From positions 62,001 to 126,000 of the forward strand of contig NZ_JAMYJR010000026.1 in the NCBI RefSeq assembly GCF_024137025.1: a stretch of 64,000 nt of DNA. Reading direction: 5' to 3'. The stretch comes from Paractinoplanes aksuensis. GTDB lineage: Bacteria > Actinomycetota > Actinomycetes > Mycobacteriales > Micromonosporaceae. Numbering within the stretch: position 1 is the first letter of the stretch; the number at the start of each line of letters is the position of its first letter. The notes below the pieces were generated by a model that ran no database searches, was not told where the DNA came from, and saw nothing but the letters and a program-made list of their open reading frames with translations. Both the position numbers and the translations under genes were made by a program. Shown here piece by piece: positions 24,674 to 33,588 of the stretch.

Positions 24674-25962
24674 ACCGCGCGCTTGTCGTTCTGCTCCGCG
24701 AACTGGTAGTGGGCAGGCTCGTTCAAGGTGCTGGTGGCGTGCTCAGCCTTCGCTACGAGGCGGACTATCGGGATGCGGTGTCGACCCTGCCGATATCGCT
24801 TTCGTTGCCACTTTCGGCCGACTCGTACAGCGGATCAGTTGTACGCGCTTACTGCCAAGGACTGCTGCCAGACAACGAGAACGTTCTGGAACGGTGGGGC
24901 CGGGAGTTTCAGGTCTCCGCCGGCAATCCCTTAGCCCTGCTGAGTTACGTCGGCGAGGACTGCGCTGGAGCAGTGCAGTTCGTTGCCGGCGATCGGGTGG
25001 CTGCCATGATCGCGCGCGAAGGTTCGGTCGCCGAGCTGACTGAGGATCAGATCGCGCGTCGTCTCCGTAACTTGCGGCTTGACCCGTCCGCATGGCATCC
25101 GGCCGGCACGGGGCAGTTCAGTCTGGCCGGTGCCCAAGCCAAAACCGCGCTGCATCTCGACCACAAGACCGGCCGCTGGGGCGATCCGTCCGGGGCGATT
25201 CCGACCACGCACATTCTCAAGCCGGCCATCGTCGGCTTCGATGACCACGACCTCAACGAACATCTCTGTTTGCGGGCCGCGCACCTGATGGGCCTGCGGG
25301 CGGCCGGATCGAGCGTGCAATCGTTCGGCGAGGAACGAGCCGTCGTGGTGGAACGGTACGACCGGCTTCCAGGCGGTCGAGGCCGGGTGGCGCGGATCCA
25401 TCAGGAGGACATGTGCCAGGCACTCGGCCTTCCCCCGACCGCGAAATATCAAAGCGAGGGCGGACCGTCCCCCGAGAAGATCATCGAGCTGATCCGTGCG
25501 GCAGTCCGTCCGGCTGCGGTGGCTGAACTAGAAGTCGGGCGGTTCGTGGATGCGCTTGCTCTGAACTGGCTGATCGCCGGGACGGATGCGCACGCCAAGA
25601 ACTATTCGTTGATGCTGCTACCGGGGCAGGTGCGTCTCGCCCCGCTCTACGACGTGGCCAGTAGCCTGCCGTACGACGACATGTATCTGCCCCGGTTGCG
25701 ACTCGCGATGAAGATCGGCTCGGAGTATCGGGTGGCGGCGATCTCGGGGCGGCACTGGCGGGCCTTCGCCGAGGTCAACCGGCTCGACCCGGAGCGGCTG
25801 ATCGAGCGGATCGCCGATCTGGCCACCCGGTTGCCCGGGGCGTTGGCCGAGGCCGCCCAGGCGAAGTCGGTGGTGGCGCTCGGCTCGAAGCTGCCGGAGC
25901 GGTTGGTGGCGAAGGTCGCCGAGCATGCCCGTCACTGTGTGGCGGCGCTTGACCACAGGTGA
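24670..25962 (+). CDS. hipA: HipA-like serine/threonine kinase toxin
   Basis: A 430-residue kinase of the HipA family. E. coli HipA phosphorylates glutamyl-tRNA synthetase and triggers dormancy. The Gly-rich phosphate-binding/autophosphorylation loop is SLAGAQAKTAL (151-161). The catalytic segment is GTDAHAKNYSL (Asp306, His308, Asn311). The metal-binding Asp is Asp328 in LYDVAS, and HQEDMCQ (244-250) is also conserved. All key residues are present, so the toxin should be active. The GTG start is coupled to hipB. The last ~70 residues are helical and typical in length. Confidence 0.93.
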   Translation: MNRALVVLLRELVVGRLVQGAGGVLSLRYEADYRDAVSTLPISLSLPLSADSYSGSVVRAYCQGLLPDNENVLERWGREFQVSAGNPLALLSYVGEDCAGAVQFVAGDRVAAMIAREGSVAELTEDQIARRLRNLRLDPSAWHPAGTGQFSLAGAQAKTALHLDHKTGRWGDPSGAIPTTHILKPAIVGFDDHDLNEHLCLRAAHLMGLRAAGSSVQSFGEERAVVVERYDRLPGGRGRVARIHQEDMCQALGLPPTAKYQSEGGPSPEKIIELIRAAVRPAAVAELEVGRFVDALALNWLIAGTDAHAKNYSLMLLPGQVRLAPLYDVASSLPYDDMYLPRLRLAMKIGSEYRVAAISGRHWRAFAEVNRLDPERLIERIADLATRLPGALAEAAQAKSVVALGSKLPERLVAKVAEHARHCVAALDHR

Positions 25963-25981
25963 ACATAGGGTGGGATGCATG

Positions 25982-26995
25982 ATGCGTGCAGCCGTCTTCA
26001 GCGAGCCAGGTCCCGCGTCCGTGCTTCAGATCGTCGAGCGGGAGGTGCCGCCGCCGGGGTGGGGCGAGGTGCGGGTGCGGATCGTGCTGTCGGCGGTCAA
26101 CCCGACCGACACCGGCACGCGGGCCGGCCGCGGGGTGCCCGACGGGGTCGCGCCGCCGCGGGTGCCCAACCAGGACGGCTCGGGTGTGGTCGACTCGGTC
26201 GGTGAAGGGGTGACCGGACTCGAGCCCGGCGACCACGTCTGGGTGTGGGATGCGAGCTACGCCCGGGCCGACGGCACCGCTCAGGAGTACGTCGTGCTGC
26301 CCCGCCGTCAGGTGGTGCGGATGGCCGAGGGCGTGCCGTTCGAGGTCGGCGCCGCGCTGGGCATTCCGGCCCTCACCGCCCACCGCTGCCTCACGACGGC
26401 CACCGACGGGCCCGAGCGGCTGGCGCCCGGAGCTCTCGAGGGCCGCACCGTGCTGGTGGCCGGGGGTGCGGGCGCGGTCGGCAACGCCGCCATCCAGTTG
26501 GCCAAGTGGGCCGGCGCGACCGTGCTGACCACCGTCTCGTCGAAAGAGAAGGCCGAGCTGGCCGCGGCGGCCGGGGCCGACACGGTGATCAACTATCGGG
26601 ACGAGGACGTGGTGGCCCGGGTCCGCGAGGTCAGCGCGACCGGGCCGAACATCGTGGTCGAGGTCAACACCGACAACCTGGGGATCGACCTCGACGTGAT
26701 CGCGCCGGGCGGCAACATCGCCATCTACGTCGGCGGCAAGTTCTCGGTGCCGAGCTTCAAGGCGATGCTGAAGAACGCCAGCCTCGACTTCGTGCTGACC
26801 TACACCACCACGGAACGCGAGAAGGACAACGCCGTCACCGCCGTGGCCGAGGCCGTCGACAGCGGCGCCTTCCGGGTCGGGGAGGACGTCGGGCTGCCGA
26901 TCCTCCGCTACCCGTTCGAGCAGGTCGGCCCGGCCCACGAGGCGGTCGAGAACAACGCCGTGGGCAAGGTCGTCATCGAGGTGACGCAGCCTTGA
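25982..26995 (+). CDS. Quinone-oxidoreductase-like medium-chain dehydrogenase
   Basis: A 337-residue zinc-independent MDR protein. An N-terminal GroES-like domain (VLSAVNPTDTGTRAGR, GSGVVDSVGEGV) is followed by a Rossmann domain with the NADPH-binding segment VLVAGGAGAVGNAAIQLAKWAGATVL. The structural zinc cysteines are absent, as in quinone reductases/zeta-crystallins. The start could be ATG 25979 or 25982. Its last 23 bases overlap the convergent pseG gene. There is no evident link to either neighbour. Confidence 0.85.
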   Translation: MRAAVFSEPGPASVLQIVEREVPPPGWGEVRVRIVLSAVNPTDTGTRAGRGVPDGVAPPRVPNQDGSGVVDSVGEGVTGLEPGDHVWVWDASYARADGTAQEYVVLPRRQVVRMAEGVPFEVGAALGIPALTAHRCLTTATDGPERLAPGALEGRTVLVAGGAGAVGNAAIQLAKWAGATVLTTVSSKEKAELAAAAGADTVINYRDEDVVARVREVSATGPNIVVEVNTDNLGIDLDVIAPGGNIAIYVGGKFSVPSFKAMLKNASLDFVLTYTTTEREKDNAVTAVAEAVDSGAFRVGEDVGLPILRYPFEQVGPAHEAVENNAVGKVVIEVTQP

Positions 26996-27986
26996 CCAGC
27001 AGGGCGTCGGCCACCCGTTCGACACCGCGGCCGTCCACCGCCGACCAGGCCCGGCGGGCCAGTTCGGTGCGGGCGGCGGCGTCGGTCAGCAACCCGTGCA
27101 GCGTGTCGACGGCGTCGGCGCCCAGGTGGCCCAGCCGGCCGAGCCCGGCGCCGTAGCCGCGGGCGATCGTCCGGTCGTACCCCAGGATCTGGTTGTCGAC
27201 CACCCAGACCAGGGCGGCCGGCAGCCCGAGGCAGAGCAGCTCCCAGGTCGACGTGCCGCTCGCGCTCACCGCGAGGTCGGCCCCGGCCAGCAGCTTGGGC
27301 AGGTCGTCGGTGGGCGGGATGATCTCGAAGCGCTGCCCCTCGGTCGGCACGACCGCGTGCAGCTCGTCGCGCAGGCTCTCGTCGGCCCCGATGATCGTCG
27401 CGTCGAACGGCGCCCCGGTCTGGGCGAGCAGGACAGCGATGGCGGGTGCGGCCCGGTAGGCGTCGGTGCCGCCGAAAAAGGCCACGACCTTCGGCGTACG
27501 CGATGAGGTGTGCACCGGCGGGGCCGGCGGGCGCAAACTCCGGACCGAGCTGCGCAACAACGCGTAGTCGAGCCCGGCCAGCCCCAGCGCGTCCTCGACG
27601 TCGACCACCGAGTCGAGGTTCTGGTCGACGTAGATGTCCGCGGTCTGACCCCGGAAGTCGCCGTCCACGATCGCCAGCACCGGCCGCCCGGTCTTGCGGA
27701 CCGCCACCGAGTGCGACGGCGGCAGCGTGTACGAGTCGATCACCAGCGCGTCCAGCTCGAGCCGCTCGACCGCCGCGACCAGCCCGACCTCGTCGAACGG
27801 CGGCGGGTGCCATTGCAGGCCACGTCGGGTGAGCTGGGACTCGGCCCACTCGACCCCGCCGAGGTCGCTCAGGAAGACGACCCCGGCGCCGCGGGCGACC
27901 AGTTCCTCGGCCAGCGCGACACACCGGACGAGATGACCGACGCCGGTCTTGGCGCCGGCGTCACAACGAATACCGACAACCGTCAC
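26973..27986 (-). CDS. pseG: PseG-like UDP-sugar hydrolase of pseudaminic acid synthesis
   Basis: A 337-residue GT-B-fold hydrolase predicted to remove UDP from UDP-2,4-diacetamido-2,4,6-trideoxy-beta-L-altropyranose. It opens with VGIRCDAGAKTGVGHLVRC, in which the catalytic His of PseG corresponds to His18 (GVGHLVR). The C-terminal nucleotide-binding half contains DLAVSASGTSTWELLCLGLPAALV. The GTG start directly follows the stop of pseF with no gap. It is the last gene of the minus-strand pse operon. Confidence 0.88.
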   Translation of the reverse strand: MTVVGIRCDAGAKTGVGHLVRCVALAEELVARGAGVVFLSDLGGVEWAESQLTRRGLQWHPPPFDEVGLVAAVERLELDALVIDSYTLPPSHSVAVRKTGRPVLAIVDGDFRGQTADIYVDQNLDSVVDVEDALGLAGLDYALLRSSVRSLRPPAPPVHTSSRTPKVVAFFGGTDAYRAAPAIAVLLAQTGAPFDATIIGADESLRDELHAVVPTEGQRFEIIPPTDDLPKLLAGADLAVSASGTSTWELLCLGLPAALVWVVDNQILGYDRTIARGYGAGLGRLGHLGADAVDTLHGLLTDAAARTELARRAWSAVDGRGVERVADALLVKAASPR

Positions 27987-28712
27987 TTACGCCTGCACCA
28001 GAGCCTTCTGCAGAACGTGCGCGTTGAGCTCGATCAGCTCGGGCCGGCCGGCCAGCCAGTCGGTGAGCTTGCGGACCGAGATGGGCTCGTCGCCGAAGTG
28101 CGTGACGATCGCCTCGATGAGCTTCCAGTCGTCCTCGGTGTCGAGTGTGAGCCGCAGGTGCGACAGGTCGGGCTGCAGGGTCAGCCCGAGCACGTCGAAC
28201 TCTTCCGAGTGCGTGTAGATGTACGACGTCACGTGGGTGCGGTGGTGCTCGGTGGCCTTCGCGTCGATCTCGCGCAGCACCGGCGTCCGGACGATCTCGA
28301 CGTCGAGGCCGCGGGGCAGCGTCTTGGTGATCGAGGTGGTCAGGTAGTCGACCCCGGCGGCCAGGAAGACCCGGTGGGTCAGCGCGATCAGCTCGGGGTC
28401 GAGCAGCGGCGAGTCCGCGGTGAATCGGAGCACGATGTCGCTCTCGTGCTCGTCGAGCACGCCCAGGAAGCGGTCGAGCACGTCGTCGACCGACCCGCGG
28501 AAGCAGGGCACGCCGATCGCGGCGCACTCGGTCGCGACGTCGTCGTCGTCCGCCTCGGTCGTGGTGGCCACCACGACCTTGTCGAGCACGCCGCTCTGCT
28601 GAGCCGCCCGGACGACCCGCTCCAGCACACTGCGGTTGCCCAGCCTGCGCAGCACCTTGCCGGGAAGCCGGGAAGAGCCCATCCGGGCCTGGATGATGCC
28701 GAGGGTTGTCAT
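27987..28712 (-). CDS. pseF: SpsF/PseF-like cytidylyltransferase
   Basis: A 241-residue nucleotidyltransferase predicted to activate pseudaminic acid with CTP to CMP-pseudaminic acid. The N-terminal signature is IIQARMGSSRLPGKVLRRLG, followed by DVLDRFLGVL and LRFTADSPLLDP, typical of the SpsF branch of the cytidylyltransferase family. It sits in the pse operon between the methyltransferase-like gene (ATGA overlap) and pseG. The donor sugar is inferred from context, since family members also act on other nonulosonic acids. Confidence 0.85.
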   Translation of the reverse strand: MTTLGIIQARMGSSRLPGKVLRRLGNRSVLERVVRAAQQSGVLDKVVVATTTEADDDDVATECAAIGVPCFRGSVDDVLDRFLGVLDEHESDIVLRFTADSPLLDPELIALTHRVFLAAGVDYLTTSITKTLPRGLDVEIVRTPVLREIDAKATEHHRTHVTSYIYTHSEEFDVLGLTLQPDLSHLRLTLDTEDDWKLIEAIVTHFGDEPISVRKLTDWLAGRPELIELNAHVLQKALVQA

Positions 28713-30208
28713 TGAAGTCCTTTTCGAAGGCGATTACGTGCCTTGCGGGCGACTCCCATACCCAGCTTCGCGACGCGGAAGCTGACGGAGCCGCTGAAGG
28801 TCGCGATCTGCGTACGAGCCTTGCGAAGTTCTTTGTCCCTTTTTTCGAGCTCGCGCTCGAACCGCTGGGCGCGGGCATCGGCGTCGGCCAGCTGCCGGCG
28901 CAACGCTCGGAGTTGCTCCTCCTGGTCGCGGCGCGACACCGGAAGCTCCTCCCGCGAATCGGTTGGCACATCACCGGCCCGGTCGGCGGCGGCGTGCAGG
29001 ATCGAAGTCAGGGTCTCCAGAGTGACAGCAGCGGGCCAGGGGTGGGCGTAACCCCCGGTGAGCAGCGTCTGCGCGAACCGGCGGATCACGTCGGTCTGCG
29101 GCGGGACGCCGGGGTCGAGCAGGGCGTACGTGTCCTGGTGGACCACCACATTGTCAGCGGTGGCACCCGGTTGTGCGGTGGCCCAGCCGGTCAGCAGCCG
29201 TCGCACGATCGGGAGATCGTGCCGCAGGCAGGCGGTCAGTAGCAACTCCTCGAGCAGGCGACCCCGGGGCAGTGGCCCGTCGCCGCCGGACCCGTCGCGA
29301 CCAGGCACTTCGCGCAGTACACGGCGGTTCCACAGGCCGTCACGACCGGGAGTCAGCTCGGTCACCGGGCCGTCACCCACGAGCACCGGCGGCAGGGTCG
29401 CGGCGACGCCCGGACCGGGGTCGCGGTGCGCGGTGACGACCCAGGCGGCGGCGAATTCGGGCCCGAGACCGTCGCGCACAGCCGCGGCGGCGAGCCGGCG
29501 GGGGTCGCTGAGAACTTCCTTCCCGGCGTACGCCCGACCGGCCGCACTCGCGGCCAGCGCGGCCAGCACGTCGGCCGGCCCGTCGCGCAACGCCTCGGCC
29601 GTGGCGATGAGCGCCGGCGCCTCGGGTACCGGCCAGGCCGTACCCACCCAGCCGGCGGTCAGCCCTTCGGCCGTGAGCCGGTCGGCGAGCCGGGCCGGGT
29701 TGCCGGGTTTGCTGCCGAACTCGCCGAGCGGACTCCAGTCGCTGTCGGTGTGGGCCGAGGTGGCGCTGGTCAGGTCGACCAGCCGGTGCAGGCCGAGCTC
29801 GTTCTCGACCGTGAGCAGCAGCGTGCCGCCCGGGCGCAGCGCGCGGACCAGGGCCTGCAGGCACTCGGCCCAGTCGAGCTGGGGGCCCTCGACCGAGCAC
29901 AGCCGACCCAGCCCGTCCAGGGCGACGACGGCGTCGTACTGCTCGTCGCCGGTCAGCTTGGCCAGCGAGCCGCACAGCACCCGCCGGCCGCGCCCGTCGA
30001 GCGCCACCGCTTCGGGCTGGGAGCGGATCAGGCAGGTGACGTCGGAGCGGGCGGCGACGGCGTCGATCAGGGCGTCGTCGTGCGGCCCGGCGATCAGCAC
30101 GCGGGCATCGGCGGGCAGCCGCTCGGCGAGGAGGCCGAACAGGGCCCCGCCGGCGCGAGGCCGGTCCTCGGTGAAGGAGGGCATCTCGCCCCCGATCATC
30201 TCGATCAC
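28709..30208 (-). CDS. SAM-methyltransferase-like protein with C-terminal coiled coil
   Basis: A 499-residue protein of uncertain function within the pse operon. Residues ~25-230 resemble a class I methyltransferase (ARVLIAGPHDDALIDAV, YDAVVALDGLGRL, ALRPGGTLLLTVEN), but the usual GxGxG loop is altered to AGPHDD, so activity is uncertain. A helical region follows, then a coiled coil (about 420-465, SRRDQEEQLRALRRQLADAD...) and a basic tail (SFRVAKLGMGVARKARNRLRK). It is clearly paralogous to the protein at 46336-48201: both share IGGEM near the start, AGPHxDE/D, VLSDPRRL, and a similar basic tail. GTG 30208 is chosen because IGGEM is conserved. A role in glycan assembly or transfer is inferred from context. 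Confidence 0.65.
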   Translation of the reverse strand: MIEMIGGEMPSFTEDRPRAGGALFGLLAERLPADARVLIAGPHDDALIDAVAARSDVTCLIRSQPEAVALDGRGRRVLCGSLAKLTGDEQYDAVVALDGLGRLCSVEGPQLDWAECLQALVRALRPGGTLLLTVENELGLHRLVDLTSATSAHTDSDWSPLGEFGSKPGNPARLADRLTAEGLTAGWVGTAWPVPEAPALIATAEALRDGPADVLAALAASAAGRAYAGKEVLSDPRRLAAAAVRDGLGPEFAAAWVVTAHRDPGPGVAATLPPVLVGDGPVTELTPGRDGLWNRRVLREVPGRDGSGGDGPLPRGRLLEELLLTACLRHDLPIVRRLLTGWATAQPGATADNVVVHQDTYALLDPGVPPQTDVIRRFAQTLLTGGYAHPWPAAVTLETLTSILHAAADRAGDVPTDSREELPVSRRDQEEQLRALRRQLADADARAQRFERELEKRDKELRKARTQIATFSGSVSFRVAKLGMGVARKARNRLRKGLQ

Positions 30209-31047
30209 GCGGGCACCCTAGCTGTCTGCGGGCTGTAGTGCTTTGTCCACCCCAGCATGGCGCGCAATTCGGCTGGGGAGGCGACAAACCCGTCACCCAG
30301 CTCGGCCAGCGCCGACGGCCGGGCGACGGCCAGGTCGAGCTGCTTGCCGTGCAGTTCGGGCCAGTCGCGGCGGATCCGCTCGGCGGTGGGCTGGTCTTCC
30401 CGGTCGAGCTGCATCGGGTCGCCGTACACGGCCGGCTCGCAGCCCGCCGCCACGCCGTGGAAGATCGCGCTGCTCAGGCGGTTGGAGGCCACGCGGCGGT
30501 GCCGGCGCATCTCGGCCAGCTGCTTGTCGAGGAAGTGGCGGTCGGTGTCGAGCCAGTGCTGACCCCGGTAGCCGTGGCACACGACCCGGCCGTAGGCCTC
30601 GTACGCCGTACGCACCTGGTCGTTGCGGTATTCGTTCCAGTACAGGCAGAACGTGACCGGACCGGGTTCGGTCTCGAGGATCTCGTCGACCTGGCGCTGG
30701 TGGTCGCCCAGGACCTGCTGCTTCTCCCACCCGTGGAAGGGGTAGTAGATCGTGCCCTCACGCGGCGGGGCGTCCGGCGCCTCGGGCCGCAGGGCGAGCA
30801 GATAGAGAAAGGGAGCGCCGATGACCGTGGCCTGCCGGCGCCCCATCGACCACGCTCGTCGCCGGGTCCGTTCGGAATAGACGAAGATGGGCCGGCCCGG
30901 CACATAGGGCGTGCCGAGCCCGAGCCCGTCCACCACGTTCCAGCCGTGCTGCACATACCCCTCGATCCGGGGCGGGTGCTCCGGATCGAGGCCGCAGTAT
31001 TCCGCGAGGATGTGCGCGTGGCCGTAGAAGTGGTTGGCGTGGTGCAC
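30205..31047 (-). CDS. Putative glycosyltransferase-like protein of the pse operon
   Basis: A 280-residue cytoplasmic protein I cannot place in a named family. I use GTG 31047, four bases after the pseC stop with GGGAG upstream, because further upstream the frame reads as a shadow of pseC. Segments such as GYVQHGWNVVDGLG, RQATVIGAPFLYLL, GTIYYPFHGWEKQQV and VASNRLSSAIFHGVAAGCEPAVYGDP have the look of a GT-B-type transferase or capsule-synthesis protein: a nucleotide-site-like C-terminal half with SNR...G.EP.VYGDP. Context suggests transfer or handling of pseudaminic acid. Confidence 0.55.
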   Translation of the reverse strand: MHHANHFYGHAHILAEYCGLDPEHPPRIEGYVQHGWNVVDGLGLGTPYVPGRPIFVYSERTRRRAWSMGRRQATVIGAPFLYLLALRPEAPDAPPREGTIYYPFHGWEKQQVLGDHQRQVDEILETEPGPVTFCLYWNEYRNDQVRTAYEAYGRVVCHGYRGQHWLDTDRHFLDKQLAEMRRHRRVASNRLSSAIFHGVAAGCEPAVYGDPMQLDREDQPTAERIRRDWPELHGKQLDLAVARPSALAELGDGFVASPAELRAMLGWTKHYSPQTARVPA

Positions 31048-31051
31048 CGAA

Positions 31052-32170
31052 CTAGCTCCCGAGGATGGTCCGCAACGCCTCGACGACACGGTCCTGGTCG
31101 GCATCGCTGAGGTCGACGAAGAGCGGCAACGACAGCTGCTCAGCGTAGAAGGTCTCGGCGACCGGGCACATCCCGCGCTGGTAGCCCAGGTCCTCGAAGA
31201 CCGGGTGCCAGTAGACGGGGATGTAGTTGACCTGCACCCCGATGCCGGCCTCGCGCATGCGCTCGAAGACCTCGCGGCGGCGTCCGTCGAGCACCCGGAC
31301 CGGATACAGGTGACGCAGCGGGTCGACGCCCTCACGCTGGATGGGCAGGCGCAGCCCCGGCACGTCGGCCAGCAGTTCGTCGTAGCGGGCGGTCAGCTGC
31401 TGGCGGCGGGCCTTGAAGGCGGCCAGCCGCCGGAGCTGCGAGCTGCCGAGCGCGCAGAGCACGTCGGGCAGCCGGTAGTTCTCGCCGAACTCGTGCACCT
31501 CGTAGAACCACGGGCCCTCGTCGGGACGGCGCAGGCCCTCCCGGACGACGCCGATGGTGCGGTAGGTGCGCGCCCGCTTGAGCAGGTCGGGCCGGATCGA
31601 CGCGACCGCGCCGCCCTCGGCCGTGGTCAGGTTCTTCGTCGGGAAGAACGAGAACGTGGTCAGGTCGGCCAGCGAGCCGACCGGACGGCCGTGGACGGTC
31701 GAGCCGATCGAGTGGGCGGCGTCGCCGATCAGCACCGCGCCGACGCTCTCGGAGATCTTGCGCAGAGCGTCGTAGTCGGCCGGGTGACCCGCGTAGTCGA
31801 CCGCACCGACGGCCCGGGTGCGCGTCGTGACCGCGGCCTCGACCGCGCGTGGGTCGATGTTGGCCGTCTCGTCCTCGATGTCGGCGAAGACGATCTTGGC
31901 GCCGAGCGTCGCGGCGGCCGAGGCCGTCGAGACGAACGTCATCGGGGTGGTGACCACCTCGTCGCCCGGCTTCACGCCCGCGGCCGCGTAGGCCGTGTTG
32001 AGCGCGGTCGAGCCGTTGGTGACCGTCACCGCCGGAGCGCCGGCGACGGCCTCGATGTCGGCCTCGAACTGGGCCACCCGGGGGCCGGTCGTCAGCCAGT
32101 CGCTGCCGAGGGCGGAGACAACCGCCTCGACATCGGACTGGTCGATCGACTGCCGTCCGTACGGCAGCAT
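31052..32170 (-). CDS. pseC: PseC-like UDP-sugar aminotransferase
   Basis: A 372-residue PLP enzyme of the DegT/DnrJ/EryC1 family, predicted to aminate C4 of the PseB product using glutamate. The Schiff-base lysine is Lys179 (SFFPTKNLTTAEGG), and the PLP-contacting Asp is in IGDAAHSIG (Asp150). ATG 32170 has GAGGAG upstream and overlaps the pseB stop by one base (TGATG). Full length and all catalytic residues are present. Confidence 0.92.
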   Translation of the reverse strand: MLPYGRQSIDQSDVEAVVSALGSDWLTTGPRVAQFEADIEAVAGAPAVTVTNGSTALNTAYAAAGVKPGDEVVTTPMTFVSTASAAATLGAKIVFADIEDETANIDPRAVEAAVTTRTRAVGAVDYAGHPADYDALRKISESVGAVLIGDAAHSIGSTVHGRPVGSLADLTTFSFFPTKNLTTAEGGAVASIRPDLLKRARTYRTIGVVREGLRRPDEGPWFYEVHEFGENYRLPDVLCALGSSQLRRLAAFKARRQQLTARYDELLADVPGLRLPIQREGVDPLRHLYPVRVLDGRRREVFERMREAGIGVQVNYIPVYWHPVFEDLGYQRGMCPVAETFYAEQLSLPLFVDLSDADQDRVVEALRTILGS

Positions 32171-33150
32171 CAGTTCTCCTCGAGCAGCTTGCGCATGTCC
32201 TCGACGGAGAGCCACAGGTCGTTGTTGTCGGAGCGGTAGTTGAAGCCGTCCTCGACCTCTTCGCCGCCGGCGGGCGCCTCGTAGCCCCAGCTGGCCACGA
32301 CCGGCTGCACCACGTAGCGGTCGGGGAAGCGCAGCGTGCGACGGCTGTCGTCGGAGGCGATCATCTCTTCGTGCAGCTTCTCGCCCGGGCGGACGCCCAT
32401 CTCGTGGGTGGCCGAGTTCGGCGCCACGGCCTCGACCAGGTCGAGGATCTTCATGCTGGGGATGCGCGGCACGAACAGCTCGCCCCCCTGCATGACGTCG
32501 AACGAGTCGACGACGAACTTCACAGCCTGGGGGAGCGTGATCCAGAAGCGGGTCATGCGCTTGTCGGTGATCGGCAGGCTCTTGCCCTCGGCGGCGAGCT
32601 TGCGGAACAGCGGGACGACCGAGCCGCGGCTGCCCATAACGTTTCCGTAACGAACCACGGCGAGGCGGGTCGGGTGGGTGGCTGCGTAGTGGTTGCCGGC
32701 GATGAACAGCTTGTCGGCGACCAGCTTCGTCGCGCCGTACAGGTTGATCGGGCTCGACGCCTTGTCGGTGGAGAGCGCGACGACCTTCTTGACGCCCTTG
32801 TCGATGGCGGCGTCGATCACGTTCTGTGACCCGTTGATGTTGGTCTCGACGAACTCCGAGGGGTTGTACTCCGCCGTGTCGACCTGCTTGAGGGCGGCCG
32901 CGTGGACCACGTAGTCGACCCCGTGCATGGCGCGCTCCAGGCGGGCCTTGTCCCGGATGTCACCCAGGAAGAAGCGCAGCCGCGGGTCGTCGCCGAACAT
33001 CTGCCGCAGCTCGTACTGCTTCAGCTCGTCGCGGGAGAACACGACGATGCGCTGCGGGTCCAGATGGGTGAGGGCGTAGTTCAGAAACGCCTTACCGAAG
33101 GACCCGGTGGCACCGGTGACCAGGATCGACGATCCGCTGAGTACAGACAC
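32170..33150 (-). CDS. pseB: PseB-like UDP-GlcNAc 4,6-dehydratase (C5-inverting)
   Basis: A 326-residue short-chain dehydrogenase that starts pseudaminic acid synthesis by converting UDP-GlcNAc to a 4-keto-6-deoxy-L-arabino sugar. The NADP-binding motif is TGATGSFGK (12-20). The active site carries STDK (127-130) and YGATK (Tyr138, Lys142), and the family segment YGNVMGSRGSVVPLF is intact. GTG 33150 with GGGAG upstream gives the usual length. First gene of the minus-strand pse operon, whose six genes overlap, abut or are at most four bases apart. Confidence 0.93.
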   Translation of the reverse strand: MSVLSGSSILVTGATGSFGKAFLNYALTHLDPQRIVVFSRDELKQYELRQMFGDDPRLRFFLGDIRDKARLERAMHGVDYVVHAAALKQVDTAEYNPSEFVETNINGSQNVIDAAIDKGVKKVVALSTDKASSPINLYGATKLVADKLFIAGNHYAATHPTRLAVVRYGNVMGSRGSVVPLFRKLAAEGKSLPITDKRMTRFWITLPQAVKFVVDSFDVMQGGELFVPRIPSMKILDLVEAVAPNSATHEMGVRPGEKLHEEMIASDDSRRTLRFPDRYVVQPVVASWGYEAPAGGEEVEDGFNYRSDNNDLWLSVEDMRKLLEEN

Positions 33151-33342
33151 TTGATTTTCTCCCGGGGGGTGGGCAGGACGCAGTACGAGGCGGAAGCATA
33201 ACCACCTCACCAGCCGATTCGCGGGCCAACATCAAACGCTAACCGTAGTTCATCGGCGCTTCCGCTAGCATTAACGACTTCGTCGACACTTGCGACGAAC
33301 TTGAGAGGCCTCTGTCCACCAGCCCCCCTTTGGAGTACCACC
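33151..33342. promoter_or_regulatory. Divergent promoter region between pseB and the acyl carrier operon
   Basis: The 192 bases separate two divergent operons of one glycan locus and must contain both promoters. The central part (about 33180-33300) is less G/C-rich than its surroundings. I see no confident sigma-28-like or operator motif. Co-regulation of the two operons from here is likely but unproven. Confidence 0.5.
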
Positions 33343-33588
33343 GTGAGTAACCTGCAGCGACTGCGCGAGGCGTTCCGCACCTCCCTGGACCTTCCGGCGG
33401 ATGCGCCCGTGGACGACCTGCAGTACCAGGACAACGAGAAGTGGGATTCCCTGGCCCACATGTCTCTGGTGGCGGCGCTGGAAGACGAGTTCTCGGTGAT
33501 GATTGACACAGACGACGTCATCAACATGTCGAGCTTCACCGAGGCGGTCAACATTCTCGGTAAGTACGGGGTTGACTTCAATGAGTGA
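33343..33588 (+). CDS. Acyl carrier protein
   Basis: An 81-residue carrier protein. The phosphopantetheine attachment Ser is Ser36 in KWDSLAHM, at the start of helix II. The flanking helices (LQRLREAFRTSL and LEDEFSVMIDTDDVINMSSFTEAV) fit an ACP. I use GTG 33343 with GGAG upstream. It is not in a fatty-acid synthase context. It heads an operon with an SDR, an acyl ligase and LuxE/LuxC homologues, so it probably carries a dedicated acyl group. Its end overlaps the next gene by eight bases. Confidence 0.9.
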   Translation: MSNLQRLREAFRTSLDLPADAPVDDLQYQDNEKWDSLAHMSLVAALEDEFSVMIDTDDVINMSSFTEAVNILGKYGVDFNE

